From Oscillospiraceae bacterium (GTDB lineage Bacteria > Bacillota > Clostridia > Oscillospirales > Oscillospiraceae), in the NCBI GenBank assembly GCA_009783555.1, contig WRDH01000018.1, forward strand, positions 1 to 53,004: a DNA stretch of 53,004 nucleotides, in the 5' to 3' direction. The position numbers and the translations under genes were made by a program. Under the pieces are notes generated by a model, which saw only the letters and a program-made list of their open reading frames with translations, made no database searches and was not told the DNA's origin. Positions 8,748 to 17,840 of the stretch are shown here, piece by piece (position 1 is the stretch's first letter; each line of letters opens with the position of its first letter).

Positions 8748-8776
8748 TTGTATATTACGTCAAATAAGGCTATAAT
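8748..8776 (+). promoter_or_regulatory. Promoter of the Phd/ParE-type toxin-antitoxin operon
   Basis: TTGTAT (8748-8753) and a consensus TATAAT (8771-8776) are separated by 17 bp. The antitoxin ribosome site AAAGGAG starts eight bases after the -10, so the leader is very short. Confidence 0.65.
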
Positions 8777-8798
8777 GTTTGCTAAAGGAGATGAGATT

Positions 8799-9053
8799 AT
8801 GCCAAATATAAAACCTGTTTCCGATTTGCGCAACTATTCGGAAGTCTTGCGTGATATTGAAGTTGGACAACCCGTTTTTTTAACAAAAAACGGACGCGGC
8901 AAGTATGCAATAATCGATATGCGTGAATACGAAGAAACACAGTCCATCATCAAGCTTATGTCCGAGCTTGCAAAAGGTGAACGCAGCGGACTGGAGCTGG
9001 GCTGGCTATCGCCGGATGAAGTAGAGGTAGATTTAGGAATTACAAATGCATAG
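8799..9053 (+). CDS. Type II antitoxin, Phd/YefM family
   Basis: An 84-residue antitoxin. The N-terminal half (IKPVSDLRNYSEVLRDIEVG, then QPVFLTKNGRGKYAIIDM) is the Phd/YefM DNA-binding fold, and the acidic C-terminal tail is the usual toxin-neutralising part. I start at 8799, preceded by AAAGGAG. Upstream in-frame ATGs would overlap the promoter. It overlaps the toxin gene by eight bases, the classic antitoxin-first arrangement, and probably represses its own promoter. Confidence 0.9.
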   Translation: MPNIKPVSDLRNYSEVLRDIEVGQPVFLTKNGRGKYAIIDMREYEETQSIIKLMSELAKGERSGLELGWLSPDEVEVDLGITNA

Positions 9054-9381
9054 ATTACATTATTCTACAGAGTCGAGAAACGACCTTGCAAAAATAAAAG
9101 AATATATTAGCGTGGAATTTGACAATCCTACCGCCGCTGCACGCATGGTTGCATATATTGTAAAACGAATACGAGGATTAAGGCAATTTCCCGAAATGGG
9201 AGCTTTACTGTCATCGATAGTAGATGTAAATTCCAACTATCGTTATTTGGTTTGTAAGAACTACCTTGTTTTCTATCGCATCGATGTAAGCGATATATAC
9301 ATAATCCGAGTTCTATACGGAGGTCGAGACTATATTTCTGTCCTATTTGGTGACTTGCACCAAGATGAAGAAATAGGGTAG
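9046..9381 (+). CDS. Type II toxin, RelE/ParE family
   Basis: A 111-residue small basic protein of the RelE/ParE fold. The pattern YSTESRNDLAKIKEYI, then RIRGLRQFPEMG, then YRYLVCKNYLVFYRID and IIRVLYGGRDY matches this family and leans toward ParE, whose targets include gyrase, although RelE-type ribosome-dependent cleavage cannot be excluded. Translation is coupled to the antitoxin by overlap. It ends four bases from the stop of the convergent ABC exporter. Confidence 0.88.
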   Translation: MHRLHYSTESRNDLAKIKEYISVEFDNPTAAARMVAYIVKRIRGLRQFPEMGALLSSIVDVNSNYRYLVCKNYLVFYRIDVSDIYIIRVLYGGRDYISVLFGDLHQDEEIG

Positions 9382-9385
9382 AATC

Positions 9386-11224
9386 TTACGAAGCGTTCTC
9401 AAACTGGCTATTATACAGCTCGGCATAAAAGCCGCCTTTTTCCAGCAGTTCCTTATGTGTTCCGCTCTCCACTATGTCACCCTTATTCAGCACCAGAATT
9501 ATATCCGCATTCTTAATCGTCGACAGCCTATGTGCTATTACGAATGATGTTCTGCCTTTTGTCAGATTGCTCATGGCCTCCTGGACGAGGTGCTCGGTTC
9601 TTGTGTCGACAGAGCTGGTTGCCTCGTCGAGGATTGTCATTGGCGCGTTTTGGATCATTGCGCGAGCTATTGTTACAAGCTGCTTCTGCCCTTGTGAGAG
9701 GGTGGTTTTGTCGTTTAGAACAGTGTCATATCCTTTCGGTAATGTGCTTATGAAATGATCCAGCCCTACAGCTTTGCATGTTTCAACGACTTGTTCATCT
9801 GTTACACCTTTTTTACAATAAATTATGTTTTCTTTGATTGTTCCTTCAAACAGCCATGTGTCCTGAAGCACCATGCCGAACTGCTCTTGAACGTTATCTC
9901 TGCGAACTCCCGTTGACGGTATGCCGTCAATCAAGATATCTCCGCTATCTAATTCATAAAAGCGCATTAAGAGATTTACAATAGTCGTTTTACCCGCGCC
10001 CGTAGGTCCGACAATTGCGATTTTTGTTCCTGCTTCAAACTTTGAAGAGAAATCATGGATTATAGTCTTTTCGGGGTCATAGCCGAAGCGTACATTACGA
10101 AACTCAATCTCACCCTTGATATCGGCAAGTTCTTTTGTTTTGCCGCTCTCATCCTCCATCTCTTCTTCGTTGAAAAACTCAAAAACACGCTCTCCCGCAG
10201 CAGCAGTGCGTTGTAAATTTTGGAATGCCTGTGCAAGCTGAGAAAGAGGTTGTGTAAACAAACGGATATATATCATAAATGCCGCTATAACACCGAATTG
10301 AATAGTTCCGTTCATTGCAAGAGCCGCACCGACCACACACACTGCGACATATCCGAGATTGCCGATAAACATCATAATCGGCATCATCAGCCCTGAAATA
10401 AACTGGCTCTTCCAGCCGCTGTCATAAAGGCGGTTATTAACCTCATCAAAGAACCTTCCCGCCTCTTTTTCCCCGTTATAAACCCGGACTACATTATGTC
10501 CGGAATAAACTTCCTCAACATGACCATTGACGGCACCCAAATCCTTTTGCTGACGCATAAAAAACTTTTGTGATTTACCCATTATAAGTATCATAAGCAC
10601 AAAACCGAGTATACTTGCACCTATAGCGGTCAAAGCCATCAGCCAATTGTTGTAGAACATCATAACTGCAGATCCGAAGAACATTGTTATCGATGTGACA
10701 AGTGCACCAATGCTTTGGTTCATGGTCTGTCCGATTGTATCAACATCATTTGTAACGCGGCTGAGGATATCTCCAAAGCTCACTTTGTCAAAGTATTTAA
10801 GAGGGAGCTTATTGATTTTTTGTGATATTCCCGTACGCATATTACGACCGATTTTTTGTGTGATGGTCGCCATTATATAACCTTGAACGAAGTTCAAAAC
10901 TGCAGAGGCTCCATATAAAATAACAAGCAGCATCCCGATACGTCCGACTTCGCTTAAATCTACATTCACCATCTGCCCCGCAGCCATGAGCGGTGCAATG
11001 ACTTTTTGGATTTCGTTGGTCATCTTACCGATTTGATCGGGTCCGATTATAGTAAGAACCGTACCTGCGGCTGCAATAATTAGCGAAAATACTATTACAG
11101 GGATATACTTTCTGCAATAATTGATTAAATTAACCCATGTACCCTTAAAATCTTTTGCCTTTTCGGCAACTCCCATATGCCCCATACGCACCCGCGGTCC
11201 CCTGTCATTTTGTCTTCCGCTCAT
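9386..11224 (-). CDS. ABC exporter subunit with canonical ATP site
   Basis: A 612-residue half-transporter with six membrane helices (about 40-340) followed by a nucleotide-binding domain. Walker A is GPTGAGKTT and Walker B is TILDEATSS with the catalytic Glu. The signature is LSQGQ rather than LSGGQ. The partner subunit at 11221 has the reverse pattern, so the pair resembles heterodimeric exporters of the TM287/288 or BmrCD type with one degenerate ATP site. Likely roles are export of drugs, lipids or peptides, with no specific substrate visible. It overlaps its partner by ATGA and is translated second. Confidence 0.92.
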   Translation of the reverse strand: MSGRQNDRGPRVRMGHMGVAEKAKDFKGTWVNLINYCRKYIPVIVFSLIIAAAGTVLTIIGPDQIGKMTNEIQKVIAPLMAAGQMVNVDLSEVGRIGMLLVILYGASAVLNFVQGYIMATITQKIGRNMRTGISQKINKLPLKYFDKVSFGDILSRVTNDVDTIGQTMNQSIGALVTSITMFFGSAVMMFYNNWLMALTAIGASILGFVLMILIMGKSQKFFMRQQKDLGAVNGHVEEVYSGHNVVRVYNGEKEAGRFFDEVNNRLYDSGWKSQFISGLMMPIMMFIGNLGYVAVCVVGAALAMNGTIQFGVIAAFMIYIRLFTQPLSQLAQAFQNLQRTAAAGERVFEFFNEEEMEDESGKTKELADIKGEIEFRNVRFGYDPEKTIIHDFSSKFEAGTKIAIVGPTGAGKTTIVNLLMRFYELDSGDILIDGIPSTGVRRDNVQEQFGMVLQDTWLFEGTIKENIIYCKKGVTDEQVVETCKAVGLDHFISTLPKGYDTVLNDKTTLSQGQKQLVTIARAMIQNAPMTILDEATSSVDTRTEHLVQEAMSNLTKGRTSFVIAHRLSTIKNADIILVLNKGDIVESGTHKELLEKGGFYAELYNSQFENAS

Positions 11225-12981
11225 GATACAAGTTCCTCCTCACTTAGCTGGCTTACCGCAATCTGCTTGTATACCTCGCAGTTTTGAAGCAAATCCTTGT
11301 GACATCCGCTCCCGACGACCCTGCCTTTGTCAAGAACAATGATTTGGTCTGCATCCATTATAGTCCCGATACGCTGTGCGACAATCATGCTTGTAACACC
11401 TGCGGTTTCTTTTTTCAACATGTTACGCAAAAGCCTGTCGGTTTTGTAGTCCAAAGCGGAAAAGGAATCGTCAAAAATATAAATCTCCGGTTTGCGGCAC
11501 ACTGCACGTGCGATTGAAAGGCGTTGTTTCTGCCCGCCCGATATATTTGTACCGCCTTGTGCAATCTCGCCTTCGAGCCTCCCTTCCATGCTCTCAATAA
11601 TGTCTGCGCCCTGCGCAATAGATATCGCATTTTCAACATCGGCTTCCGTAAACTCACCTTTTCCGTTATCCCCATATGCTACGTTTGAAAACACGGTACC
11701 CTTAAACATAACCGCTTTTTGCGGTACATAGCCGATTTTGTTGTGCAGAACCTCAAGCTTATACTCACGGATGTTGACACCATCAATCAAAATCTCGCCT
11801 TCGGTTGCGTCGAAGAAACGTGGCACAAGATTAATAAGCGTTGATTTACCACTGCCTGTTGAACCTATAAAAGCGATAGTTTCACCCTGACGGACAGTAA
11901 AACTCACATCCTTCAATACCGATTCCGAAGCATCGGGGTACTTAAACCCGACATTACTAAACGTAACCTCACCGCACAGTCCGGGAAGACCGTCAAGCTT
12001 GTCACCGTCATGAATTGTCGGCTTTGTATCTAACACTTCGCTAATCCTGTTGGCTGAAACCGTTGCACGCGGGAGCATAATAAAAATCATCATCAGCATC
12101 ATAAACGACATGATGACCTGCATTGCATATATGGAAAACACCATCATATTAGAAAAAATCGGAAGTCTGTCTACAGCCTGTGCAGAGTTTATCAAGTATG
12201 CGCCTATCCAAAAAACCGACAGTGACACGCCGCTCATTACCATTGTTATAACGGGCATTAAAAATGCCATTGCACGGCTTGTGTACAACTGGGTGCTCGT
12301 AAGCTCGTCATTAGCCTCTTCATATTTTGCTTCCTGATAATCCTCTGCATTATATGCCCTGACAACACGCAGCCCCGTTAAGTTTTCGCGTGTAACACGA
12401 TTCATGTTATCAATAAGTGATTGCATTTTCCTAAACTTTGGCAAAACGAATATCATAAGAAGTGTTATCATTACAAGTAAAGTGAGAACTGCAATGCCCG
12501 TTGCCATTGTCCATTCAAAACCTTTTCCCGCTATCTTTGTTATAGCCCAGGCTGCGGTGATAGGTGCCTTTATTATAAGTTGAAGCCCCATTGCAACGAC
12601 CATTTGAATCTGTGTTATGTCGTTGGTGGAGCGGGTAATCAAGCTGTCGGTTGTAAAACGGTTGATTTCCTCCATAGAGAATGAATCTACTCTTCTGAAA
12701 AGCAGGCTGCGAAGCCGCCTTGAAAGCTCTGAGCCGATTATGGCAGCGAAAAATCCTACGATGATGGCTGCAAACAAGCTTCCAAGCGTACAAAGAAGCA
12801 TCATACCACCGGCAACCCAAATATCTCGCATTGCACTGCCGGGCGTTTGAACAAGCGTAGTTATCTCCGCCATATAATCGGGAGACTTCAAATCCAGCCA
12901 AACCTGAATAACAATAAAACCCAAACTCAGTACAGCCATAAGCCACTCTTTGGGTGTAAGGTATTTGAGGATTCTAATCAT
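11221..12981 (-). CDS. ABC exporter subunit with degenerate ATP site
   Basis: The first gene of the heterodimeric exporter, 586 residues from the start I prefer at 12981 (MIRILKYLTPKEW), with AAGGA about 11 bases upstream. A longer frame to 13068 reads through TTGAAAA tandem repeats and is unlikely to be coding. Six helices precede a nucleotide-binding domain with Walker A GSTGSGKST, signature ISGGQ and Walker B IYIFDDSFSALD, where Asp replaces the catalytic Glu. With LSQGQ in the partner this defines one non-hydrolytic site. The four-base overlap with the next gene indicates coupled synthesis. Confidence 0.9.
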   Translation of the reverse strand: MIRILKYLTPKEWLMAVLSLGFIVIQVWLDLKSPDYMAEITTLVQTPGSAMRDIWVAGGMMLLCTLGSLFAAIIVGFFAAIIGSELSRRLRSLLFRRVDSFSMEEINRFTTDSLITRSTNDITQIQMVVAMGLQLIIKAPITAAWAITKIAGKGFEWTMATGIAVLTLLVMITLLMIFVLPKFRKMQSLIDNMNRVTRENLTGLRVVRAYNAEDYQEAKYEEANDELTSTQLYTSRAMAFLMPVITMVMSGVSLSVFWIGAYLINSAQAVDRLPIFSNMMVFSIYAMQVIMSFMMLMMIFIMLPRATVSANRISEVLDTKPTIHDGDKLDGLPGLCGEVTFSNVGFKYPDASESVLKDVSFTVRQGETIAFIGSTGSGKSTLINLVPRFFDATEGEILIDGVNIREYKLEVLHNKIGYVPQKAVMFKGTVFSNVAYGDNGKGEFTEADVENAISIAQGADIIESMEGRLEGEIAQGGTNISGGQKQRLSIARAVCRKPEIYIFDDSFSALDYKTDRLLRNMLKKETAGVTSMIVAQRIGTIMDADQIIVLDKGRVVGSGCHKDLLQNCEVYKQIAVSQLSEEELVS

Positions 12982-13006
12982 ACTGGTGAACATCCTTATC
13001 AAAAAA

Positions 13007-13034
13007 TTGAAAGTTGAAAATTGAAAATTGAAAG
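13007..13034. repeat. TTGAAAA short tandem repeats
   Basis: Four 7-bp units TTGAAAG/TTGAAAA follow one another, a low-complexity tract immediately upstream of the exporter operon. It explains the spurious Phe/Asn-rich N-terminal extension of the upstream frame. Confidence 0.7.
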
Positions 13035-13063
13035 TTTTTGTACAGTGGGATATTCCCGACCCT

Positions 13064-13167
13064 GTCATTCTGCGCGTTAGTCGCAGAATCTATTGCTGTG
13101 TGAAGGTGTTCTCCCGGACATATTTCATAATGACGACATGGATTCTGCGACTAACGCGCAGAATGAC
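13064..13167. repeat. 27-bp perfect inverted repeat with 50-bp loop
   Basis: The arm at 13064-13090 (GTCATTCTGCGCGTTAGTCG then CAGAATC) is the exact reverse complement of 13141-13167. The arms resemble the dispersed CATTCTG...CAGAATC repeats of many bacterial genomes. It lies between the exporter promoter region and the convergently placed end of the GH4 operon. No transposase is encoded, so a MITE-like remnant or a bidirectional terminator are both possible. Confidence 0.75.
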
Positions 13168-13241
13168 GGATTGGTTTAAAATAAGACAAAACCGGATAGT
13201 CAGCTTTGTCTTATTCTATGTAATAACATGTTGTAAAGCAA

Positions 13242-14573
13242 CTATATTTTAAGTGACTTAAAATATCCCAGAAACGCTTCGTTTTTATCCAGCATTTTTT
13301 GTGTCATTTCCCTGATTTCCGCCATTGATAATACGCTTGCAGTTAGTGGGTCGAACAGATTTGCCTGGAAGACCTTCCACGGGTCGCCCTCAATAGCGGC
13401 ATTTACAGCCATCTCCTCAATTCTTGCGGATAAATCTACAAGAATTGCAAGGTTGTCCGGCAGCTTTCCTACATGAATCGGTTGCAGTCCGTTTGGAGAG
13501 GCAAGAACAGGGACTTCCACACATGCCATTGGCTGCATATTTGTGATAATACCATGGTTTAAAAGATTTCCGTTAAACACAAATGGTTTGCCATCGCCGA
13601 ACAATGCGTTGAAGATATTTGCGGCGTACTCTTCGCCTCGTTCCAAATCTATTTCTTCTTTTTCGATATACTCAACAAATCTAGACTCCCATGTTGCCTC
13701 CGCGTTTAAATATTCATTTAAGATATATGCGTGTACACCGGGATTCCAGCCTGTTCCGTGTGTGCAGTATTTCTCAATCAGATCCGGGCGTTTTCTGAAC
13801 CAGGGCAGGTATTCGGAGTTGTGACCGGATGATTCGGTCGGATAGTACCCGAATTGTAAGTACATCTCGTTGCGGACCTGTTCGTGATTTGCGACCTCCG
13901 GGTCGTTTTTGACTTTATCCAAAATCAGCGGGTATGCGTCTTTGCCGTTCCATTTATAGTCAAGATAAAACGCTGTATGATTTATTCCGGCACAAGTGAA
14001 CTCAATCTCGTTATGTTTTGCTCCGATCCAATCCGCAAGCATGTTGGCAGTGCCTTGAACACTATGGCATAAGCCTGTCAGATTGACTTTGCTGAGCCTT
14101 TGAAGATAACCGCATAGCATTGCCATGGGATTTGTGTAGTTGAGAACAACCGCATTCGGGCATAAAACTTCAACATCACGAATAATATCCAGCATAACAG
14201 GAGCTGTGCGCAGAAAACGCATTACACCCGAAGGTCCTCGGGTATCGCCGACATTGATGTCTATTCCGTATGCTTTCGGAATTTCGATATCGTGCCGCCA
14301 TACATCCACACCCCCTTGTAAAATGGTGATGAGGACACCGTCTGCACCTTCCAGTGCCTTTTTGCGATCAGTTGTAGAATGTACTGTTGCAGGATAATTT
14401 CCTGCAGCAATCAGCCTTGCGATCGCCTTTTCTGCATAACCCAGCCGCCCCTCATGGATGTCCATCAAGTGGATTTGGCAATCCTTAAAGGAATCATAGC
14501 TGAGAATGTCCCTTGCCAGTGCCAAAGTGAAGCCCAATGAACCCGCTCCGATAAAAGTAAATTTCTTTCCCAT
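13242..14573 (-). CDS. Glycoside hydrolase family 4 (alpha-galactosidase-like)
   Basis: A 443-residue NAD- and metal-dependent GH4 enzyme. The N terminus KKFTFIGAGSLGFT is the Rossmann nucleotide site. GDTRGPSGVMR and LNYTNPMAM are family motifs, and GLCHSVQ holds the Cys and His that bind the divalent metal in the MelA branch. That branch acts on alpha-galactosides, with alpha-galacturonides the main alternative. It works in the cytoplasm through oxidation at C3 and elimination. It is the last gene of an importer operon (binding protein, two permeases, amidohydrolase), so it probably cleaves the imported glycoside. A 165-bp gap separates it from the amidohydrolase gene. Confidence 0.92.
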   Translation of the reverse strand: MGKKFTFIGAGSLGFTLALARDILSYDSFKDCQIHLMDIHEGRLGYAEKAIARLIAAGNYPATVHSTTDRKKALEGADGVLITILQGGVDVWRHDIEIPKAYGIDINVGDTRGPSGVMRFLRTAPVMLDIIRDVEVLCPNAVVLNYTNPMAMLCGYLQRLSKVNLTGLCHSVQGTANMLADWIGAKHNEIEFTCAGINHTAFYLDYKWNGKDAYPLILDKVKNDPEVANHEQVRNEMYLQFGYYPTESSGHNSEYLPWFRKRPDLIEKYCTHGTGWNPGVHAYILNEYLNAEATWESRFVEYIEKEEIDLERGEEYAANIFNALFGDGKPFVFNGNLLNHGIITNMQPMACVEVPVLASPNGLQPIHVGKLPDNLAILVDLSARIEEMAVNAAIEGDPWKVFQANLFDPLTASVLSMAEIREMTQKMLDKNEAFLGYFKSLKI

Positions 14574-14738
14574 TAGTGTATTTCCTTTCGTACTTCCTGT
14601 CCTTTAGTTAACCTGTTCCATCTATAGGACTACTATTTGTCTATCATACCACACAATGATAATACCATGAAAGAGAATATGAATTTTAAAATCTTGCCAT
14701 TTAAAGCCACTTGTCCTTTCACGGTTAACCGGCAACTC

Positions 14739-15815
14739 TCATAAAAATCCGAACAAATCAGATGCGTTTTGATAATACAGCTTCTTAAGTATGTCGTCAG
14801 GCAATCCCAACCCATAGATATTCCAACGTCCTTGTCCCCACCCCCAACTTTTGACGGGTCTGAAATATTCATCAAAGGTCTCGAAAAAACGATAATGATC
14901 CTCATAGAATCCCCTCGTTTCATCACCTCCTACACCAAAGCCATAATCTGTTCCAAACAGAATCCTGTCGCTGTACTTCAAGAAAAACTCCCTTGCTGTA
15001 TAGGGTTGGCGTCCCAGCAAATTGATGCGTGCCGAAGTGTCAATGTACATGTTGGAGTGCTTGTCCAGTTGACTACCTACCCACGCAAGATCCTCGGTAC
15101 AAGATCCCATATGCGGTATTATAAATGTGGTATCCGGATTCGTTGTCAGAAGATTATCTTGCTGCTGCATTAATTGTTCAAAAGTGTAACGCCCTTCACT
15201 ACCCTTGTCATAAAAAGACCAGTCGGGATTCTCGCAAAGAGCTTCATAAAACTCATTGTGTTTATCAATCGGTGTAAAAAATGATTTCGGGTCTGCAATA
15301 TGAAATAAAATAAACAAACCATATTTCGCCGCTACTTCCCATACCGGACGTAACCTGTCATCATCGGGACGGATATAATTGCCGCTTGAATCCTTTAACA
15401 CACACCCTATGTTTTTCCAAAACTTCAAACCGCGGATACCCAGTTCTGAATAACGTTTTAAAGTCTCGTCAACATATCCTGCAAAGCCGGATTCCTCGAG
15501 GCGTTTTACATCCAATGTAGCGAATGTATGGATAAAATCCCTATATCCTTCTAATGATTCTATATGCCGCTTCAGAGGCTCTCCCCAAAACATTTTTAAT
15601 TCGATTACGCCTGTCACGCCGGATTCTTTCAGACATTCGACCATTGCTCCGATATCAACCGGCTCTCCGGGCGGATCGTCCATCAGCAACGCACCGATAT
15701 GTGTATGAGAATCAAATACCGGGAACTTTGGTTTTATTACTTCATGTGTTTGAGTACACTGCATTGATACAGGATTATACTCACTTAACAGCATCCCGCC
15801 ACTCACAGATATCAT
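14739..15815 (-). CDS. Amidohydrolase-2 family metal-dependent hydrolase
   Basis: A 358-residue TIM-barrel hydrolase of the amidohydrolase_2 type. Metal ligands are apparent in FDSHTHIG near residue 38, FHIAD in the middle, PHMGS (about 240) and FGTDYG (about 290). Such enzymes hydrolyse or decarboxylate cyclic and aromatic substrates, lactones or amides. In this operon a sugar lactonase or amide-bond hydrolysis on the imported glycoside would fit, but that is inference. The ATG overlaps the stop of the upstream permease by four bases, so translation is coupled. A second in-frame ATG seven codons in is an alternative start. Confidence 0.85.
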   Translation of the reverse strand: MISVSGGMLLSEYNPVSMQCTQTHEVIKPKFPVFDSHTHIGALLMDDPPGEPVDIGAMVECLKESGVTGVIELKMFWGEPLKRHIESLEGYRDFIHTFATLDVKRLEESGFAGYVDETLKRYSELGIRGLKFWKNIGCVLKDSSGNYIRPDDDRLRPVWEVAAKYGLFILFHIADPKSFFTPIDKHNEFYEALCENPDWSFYDKGSEGRYTFEQLMQQQDNLLTTNPDTTFIIPHMGSCTEDLAWVGSQLDKHSNMYIDTSARINLLGRQPYTAREFFLKYSDRILFGTDYGFGVGGDETRGFYEDHYRFFETFDEYFRPVKSWGWGQGRWNIYGLGLPDDILKKLYYQNASDLFGFL

Positions 15816-16699
15816 CCTTTCACACTGCCGATGACCAGGCCTCTTGTAAAATACTTCTGCAGAAACGGGTAAATAACCAATATCGGCAACATACCCAGGA
15901 AAAGCTGTGCGGCGCGTCCCGAACGCTCATTCATCCGCGCCACGAGCTGCATATAGTCAGGACCCATCTGCCGCATAAGCTCTCTGAAGTTGCTGAGCAG
16001 TGTTTGTAAATAGGTTTGTAACGGATAGTTTGCGGGAGAATTCATAAAGAGCCTTCCTAAAAGCCATTCGTTCCAGTGATTTACAAAAGAAAACAGCGCA
16101 ATGGTCGCCAGTGCCGGCTTTAGTACAGGCAGTAAAATTCTGATTAAAATAGTAAAATACCCTGCACCGTCGATCATAGCCGCTTCCTCAAGCTCCTTAG
16201 GTAATCCCCTGATAAAATTCATCAAAATAAGCATAGAGAAAACAGGCAGTCCACCGGGAATAACAAGTGACCAAATTGTATCGAGCATATTCAGGTTATA
16301 AATTAAAACATAAAAAGGTATGAGTCCTCCGCCGAAAATCATAGTTATTGCAAAAAAAGCCATATAGTAGTTTCTCGCACTGAATTCACTGGTGGATTTT
16401 GCCAGCGGGTACGCAGTCAATATCATTAATATCATATTGATACCGACACCGAGGACGACTCTTTGGACAGAAACCATGAAGGCTTGCATAAACCTACCGC
16501 TCCGGAAGGCAAATTCATATGATTCCGTGGTGAAACCCATAGGCCAAAGACCCACCTGATTGGCAGAAACATAATGAGAAGTACTAAAAGATATCGCAAG
16601 TATATGAATAATCGGCAAAGCGCAAAGCAGACAAACCGCAGTAATAAATATATAGTTGATTACATTAAAAACTTTCTCGCCTCTTGATCTGAAGTGCAT
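15812..16699 (-). CDS. Sugar ABC transporter permease (LplC-type)
   Basis: A 295-residue permease with six helices and the EAA loop EEAAMIDGAGYFTILIRILL. The C terminus FLQKYFTRGLVIGSVKG is characteristic of the LplC/YtcP branch that handles complex glycans and uronides. The ATG is preceded by GGGGAGGA. It is the second permease of the operon and is followed by the coupled amidohydrolase. Confidence 0.93.
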   Translation of the reverse strand: MHFRSRGEKVFNVINYIFITAVCLLCALPIIHILAISFSTSHYVSANQVGLWPMGFTTESYEFAFRSGRFMQAFMVSVQRVVLGVGINMILMILTAYPLAKSTSEFSARNYYMAFFAITMIFGGGLIPFYVLIYNLNMLDTIWSLVIPGGLPVFSMLILMNFIRGLPKELEEAAMIDGAGYFTILIRILLPVLKPALATIALFSFVNHWNEWLLGRLFMNSPANYPLQTYLQTLLSNFRELMRQMGPDYMQLVARMNERSGRAAQLFLGMLPILVIYPFLQKYFTRGLVIGSVKG

Positions 16700-16714
16700 C
16701 TCTCAGTCCTCCCC

Positions 16715-17695
16715 TCAAAATATTTTGTAGTTTGCCACTTTATATGCAAAGAATAATGAAAGTGACATCAATATCATTGACACTACCGATCTCATTAATC
16801 CAACAGCACCTGCAAGTGAGAATCTTGCGTTCTGGAAACCCAGTCTGAAGAGATATGTATCAATAACATCTCCTGTGGAGTAAACAACCGGAGAGTATAG
16901 ATTATAAATCTGGTCAAATCCGGCGTTGAGTACATTCCCGAGAGCAAGTGTTGCCATAAGAACAATGATTGGACCCATCATAGGAATAGTAATAAAGAAT
17001 ATTTGTCTAAGCTTACCCGCACCATCAACAACAGCCGATTCATATATTTCCGGGTCTATAGAGGTGATTGTCGCCAGATATACGACAGTGCCGAAGCCGA
17101 AGGTTTTCCACACATCCGTCCATATCATAGTCCATGGAAAAATGCTCGGGTCTGATAAAAACGGAACTCTCTCAATCCCGAAAATCCCTAAAAAAGCATT
17201 TACAAGTCCGTCCGAAGCAAGAATTGTACTCAAAACACCTGCCATTATTATCCAGGAAATAAAGTTCGGTATATAAACAACAGTTTGGAAAAAACGTTTG
17301 AAAAAAGAAATCCGTATCTCATTTAGCAATATGGAAAACGAAATTGCCGCCAGGGTACCAATGACGATTTTTGCTATAGATATAAAGAGGGTGTTGTAGA
17401 TAGTCCGGGTAAATTGCGGCTGATCGAAGAGCCATCTGAAATTTTCCAGGCCAACCCACGGAGAGCCGCTGAATCCTCTAACGGGGCTAAAGTCTTGAAA
17501 CGCCATAATCAGCCCGTACATAGGGCCGTAGGAAAAAATCGCGGTAACAATAAATGCGGGTACTATCAGTATGTGTAATGGCCACTCCCTGCCGAAACGT
17601 CTTATTATCCTGCCGCCGCCGCTGAAATACCGTTCTTTTTTTATGCGTACACCCGGAGACGCAGGTGTTCCTTTTAAATCGACTCCCGATCCCAT
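16715..17695 (-). CDS. Sugar ABC transporter permease (LplB-type)
   Basis: The first permease of the Lpl-type importer, 326 residues from ATG at 17695, which has AAGGTGG at good spacing. A GTG two codons upstream sits too close to that site. Six membrane helices follow a basic N-terminal tail, and the EAA-type loop reads YESAVVDGAGKLRQIFFITI. The C terminus LSLFFAYKVANYKIF is typical of LplB. A hairpin separates it from the upstream binding protein gene. Confidence 0.92.
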   Translation of the reverse strand: MGSGVDLKGTPASPGVRIKKERYFSGGGRIIRRFGREWPLHILIVPAFIVTAIFSYGPMYGLIMAFQDFSPVRGFSGSPWVGLENFRWLFDQPQFTRTIYNTLFISIAKIVIGTLAAISFSILLNEIRISFFKRFFQTVVYIPNFISWIIMAGVLSTILASDGLVNAFLGIFGIERVPFLSDPSIFPWTMIWTDVWKTFGFGTVVYLATITSIDPEIYESAVVDGAGKLRQIFFITIPMMGPIIVLMATLALGNVLNAGFDQIYNLYSPVVYSTGDVIDTYLFRLGFQNARFSLAGAVGLMRSVVSMILMSLSLFFAYKVANYKIF

Positions 17696-17774
17696 AAACA
17701 CACCACCTTGTCATTTTGTTTGCATATCGATTATTATACATTATATATTATGCGGTTTCTACTCAAATAAATTT

Positions 17775-17811
17775 GAGCAGTTGCACTGATATATGCACAG
17801 TGCAACTGCTC
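17775..17811 (-). terminator. Hairpin between binding protein and permease genes
   Basis: GAGCAGTTGCACT (17775-17787) pairs perfectly with AGTGCAACTGCTC (17799-17811). In the minus direction the stem is followed by a short AAATTTATTT tract rather than a clean U run, so it may act as a partial terminator or as a 3' stabilising hairpin for the binding-protein message. Confidence 0.65.
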
Positions 17812-17840
17812 TTTGTAAGGTGTAAACGGATGGTAGTTAC

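Noticed and set aside
12982..13068. Upstream start for the first ABC exporter gene
   Set aside because: The added residues are translations of TTGAAAA tandem repeats. The start at 12981 begins the conserved protein.
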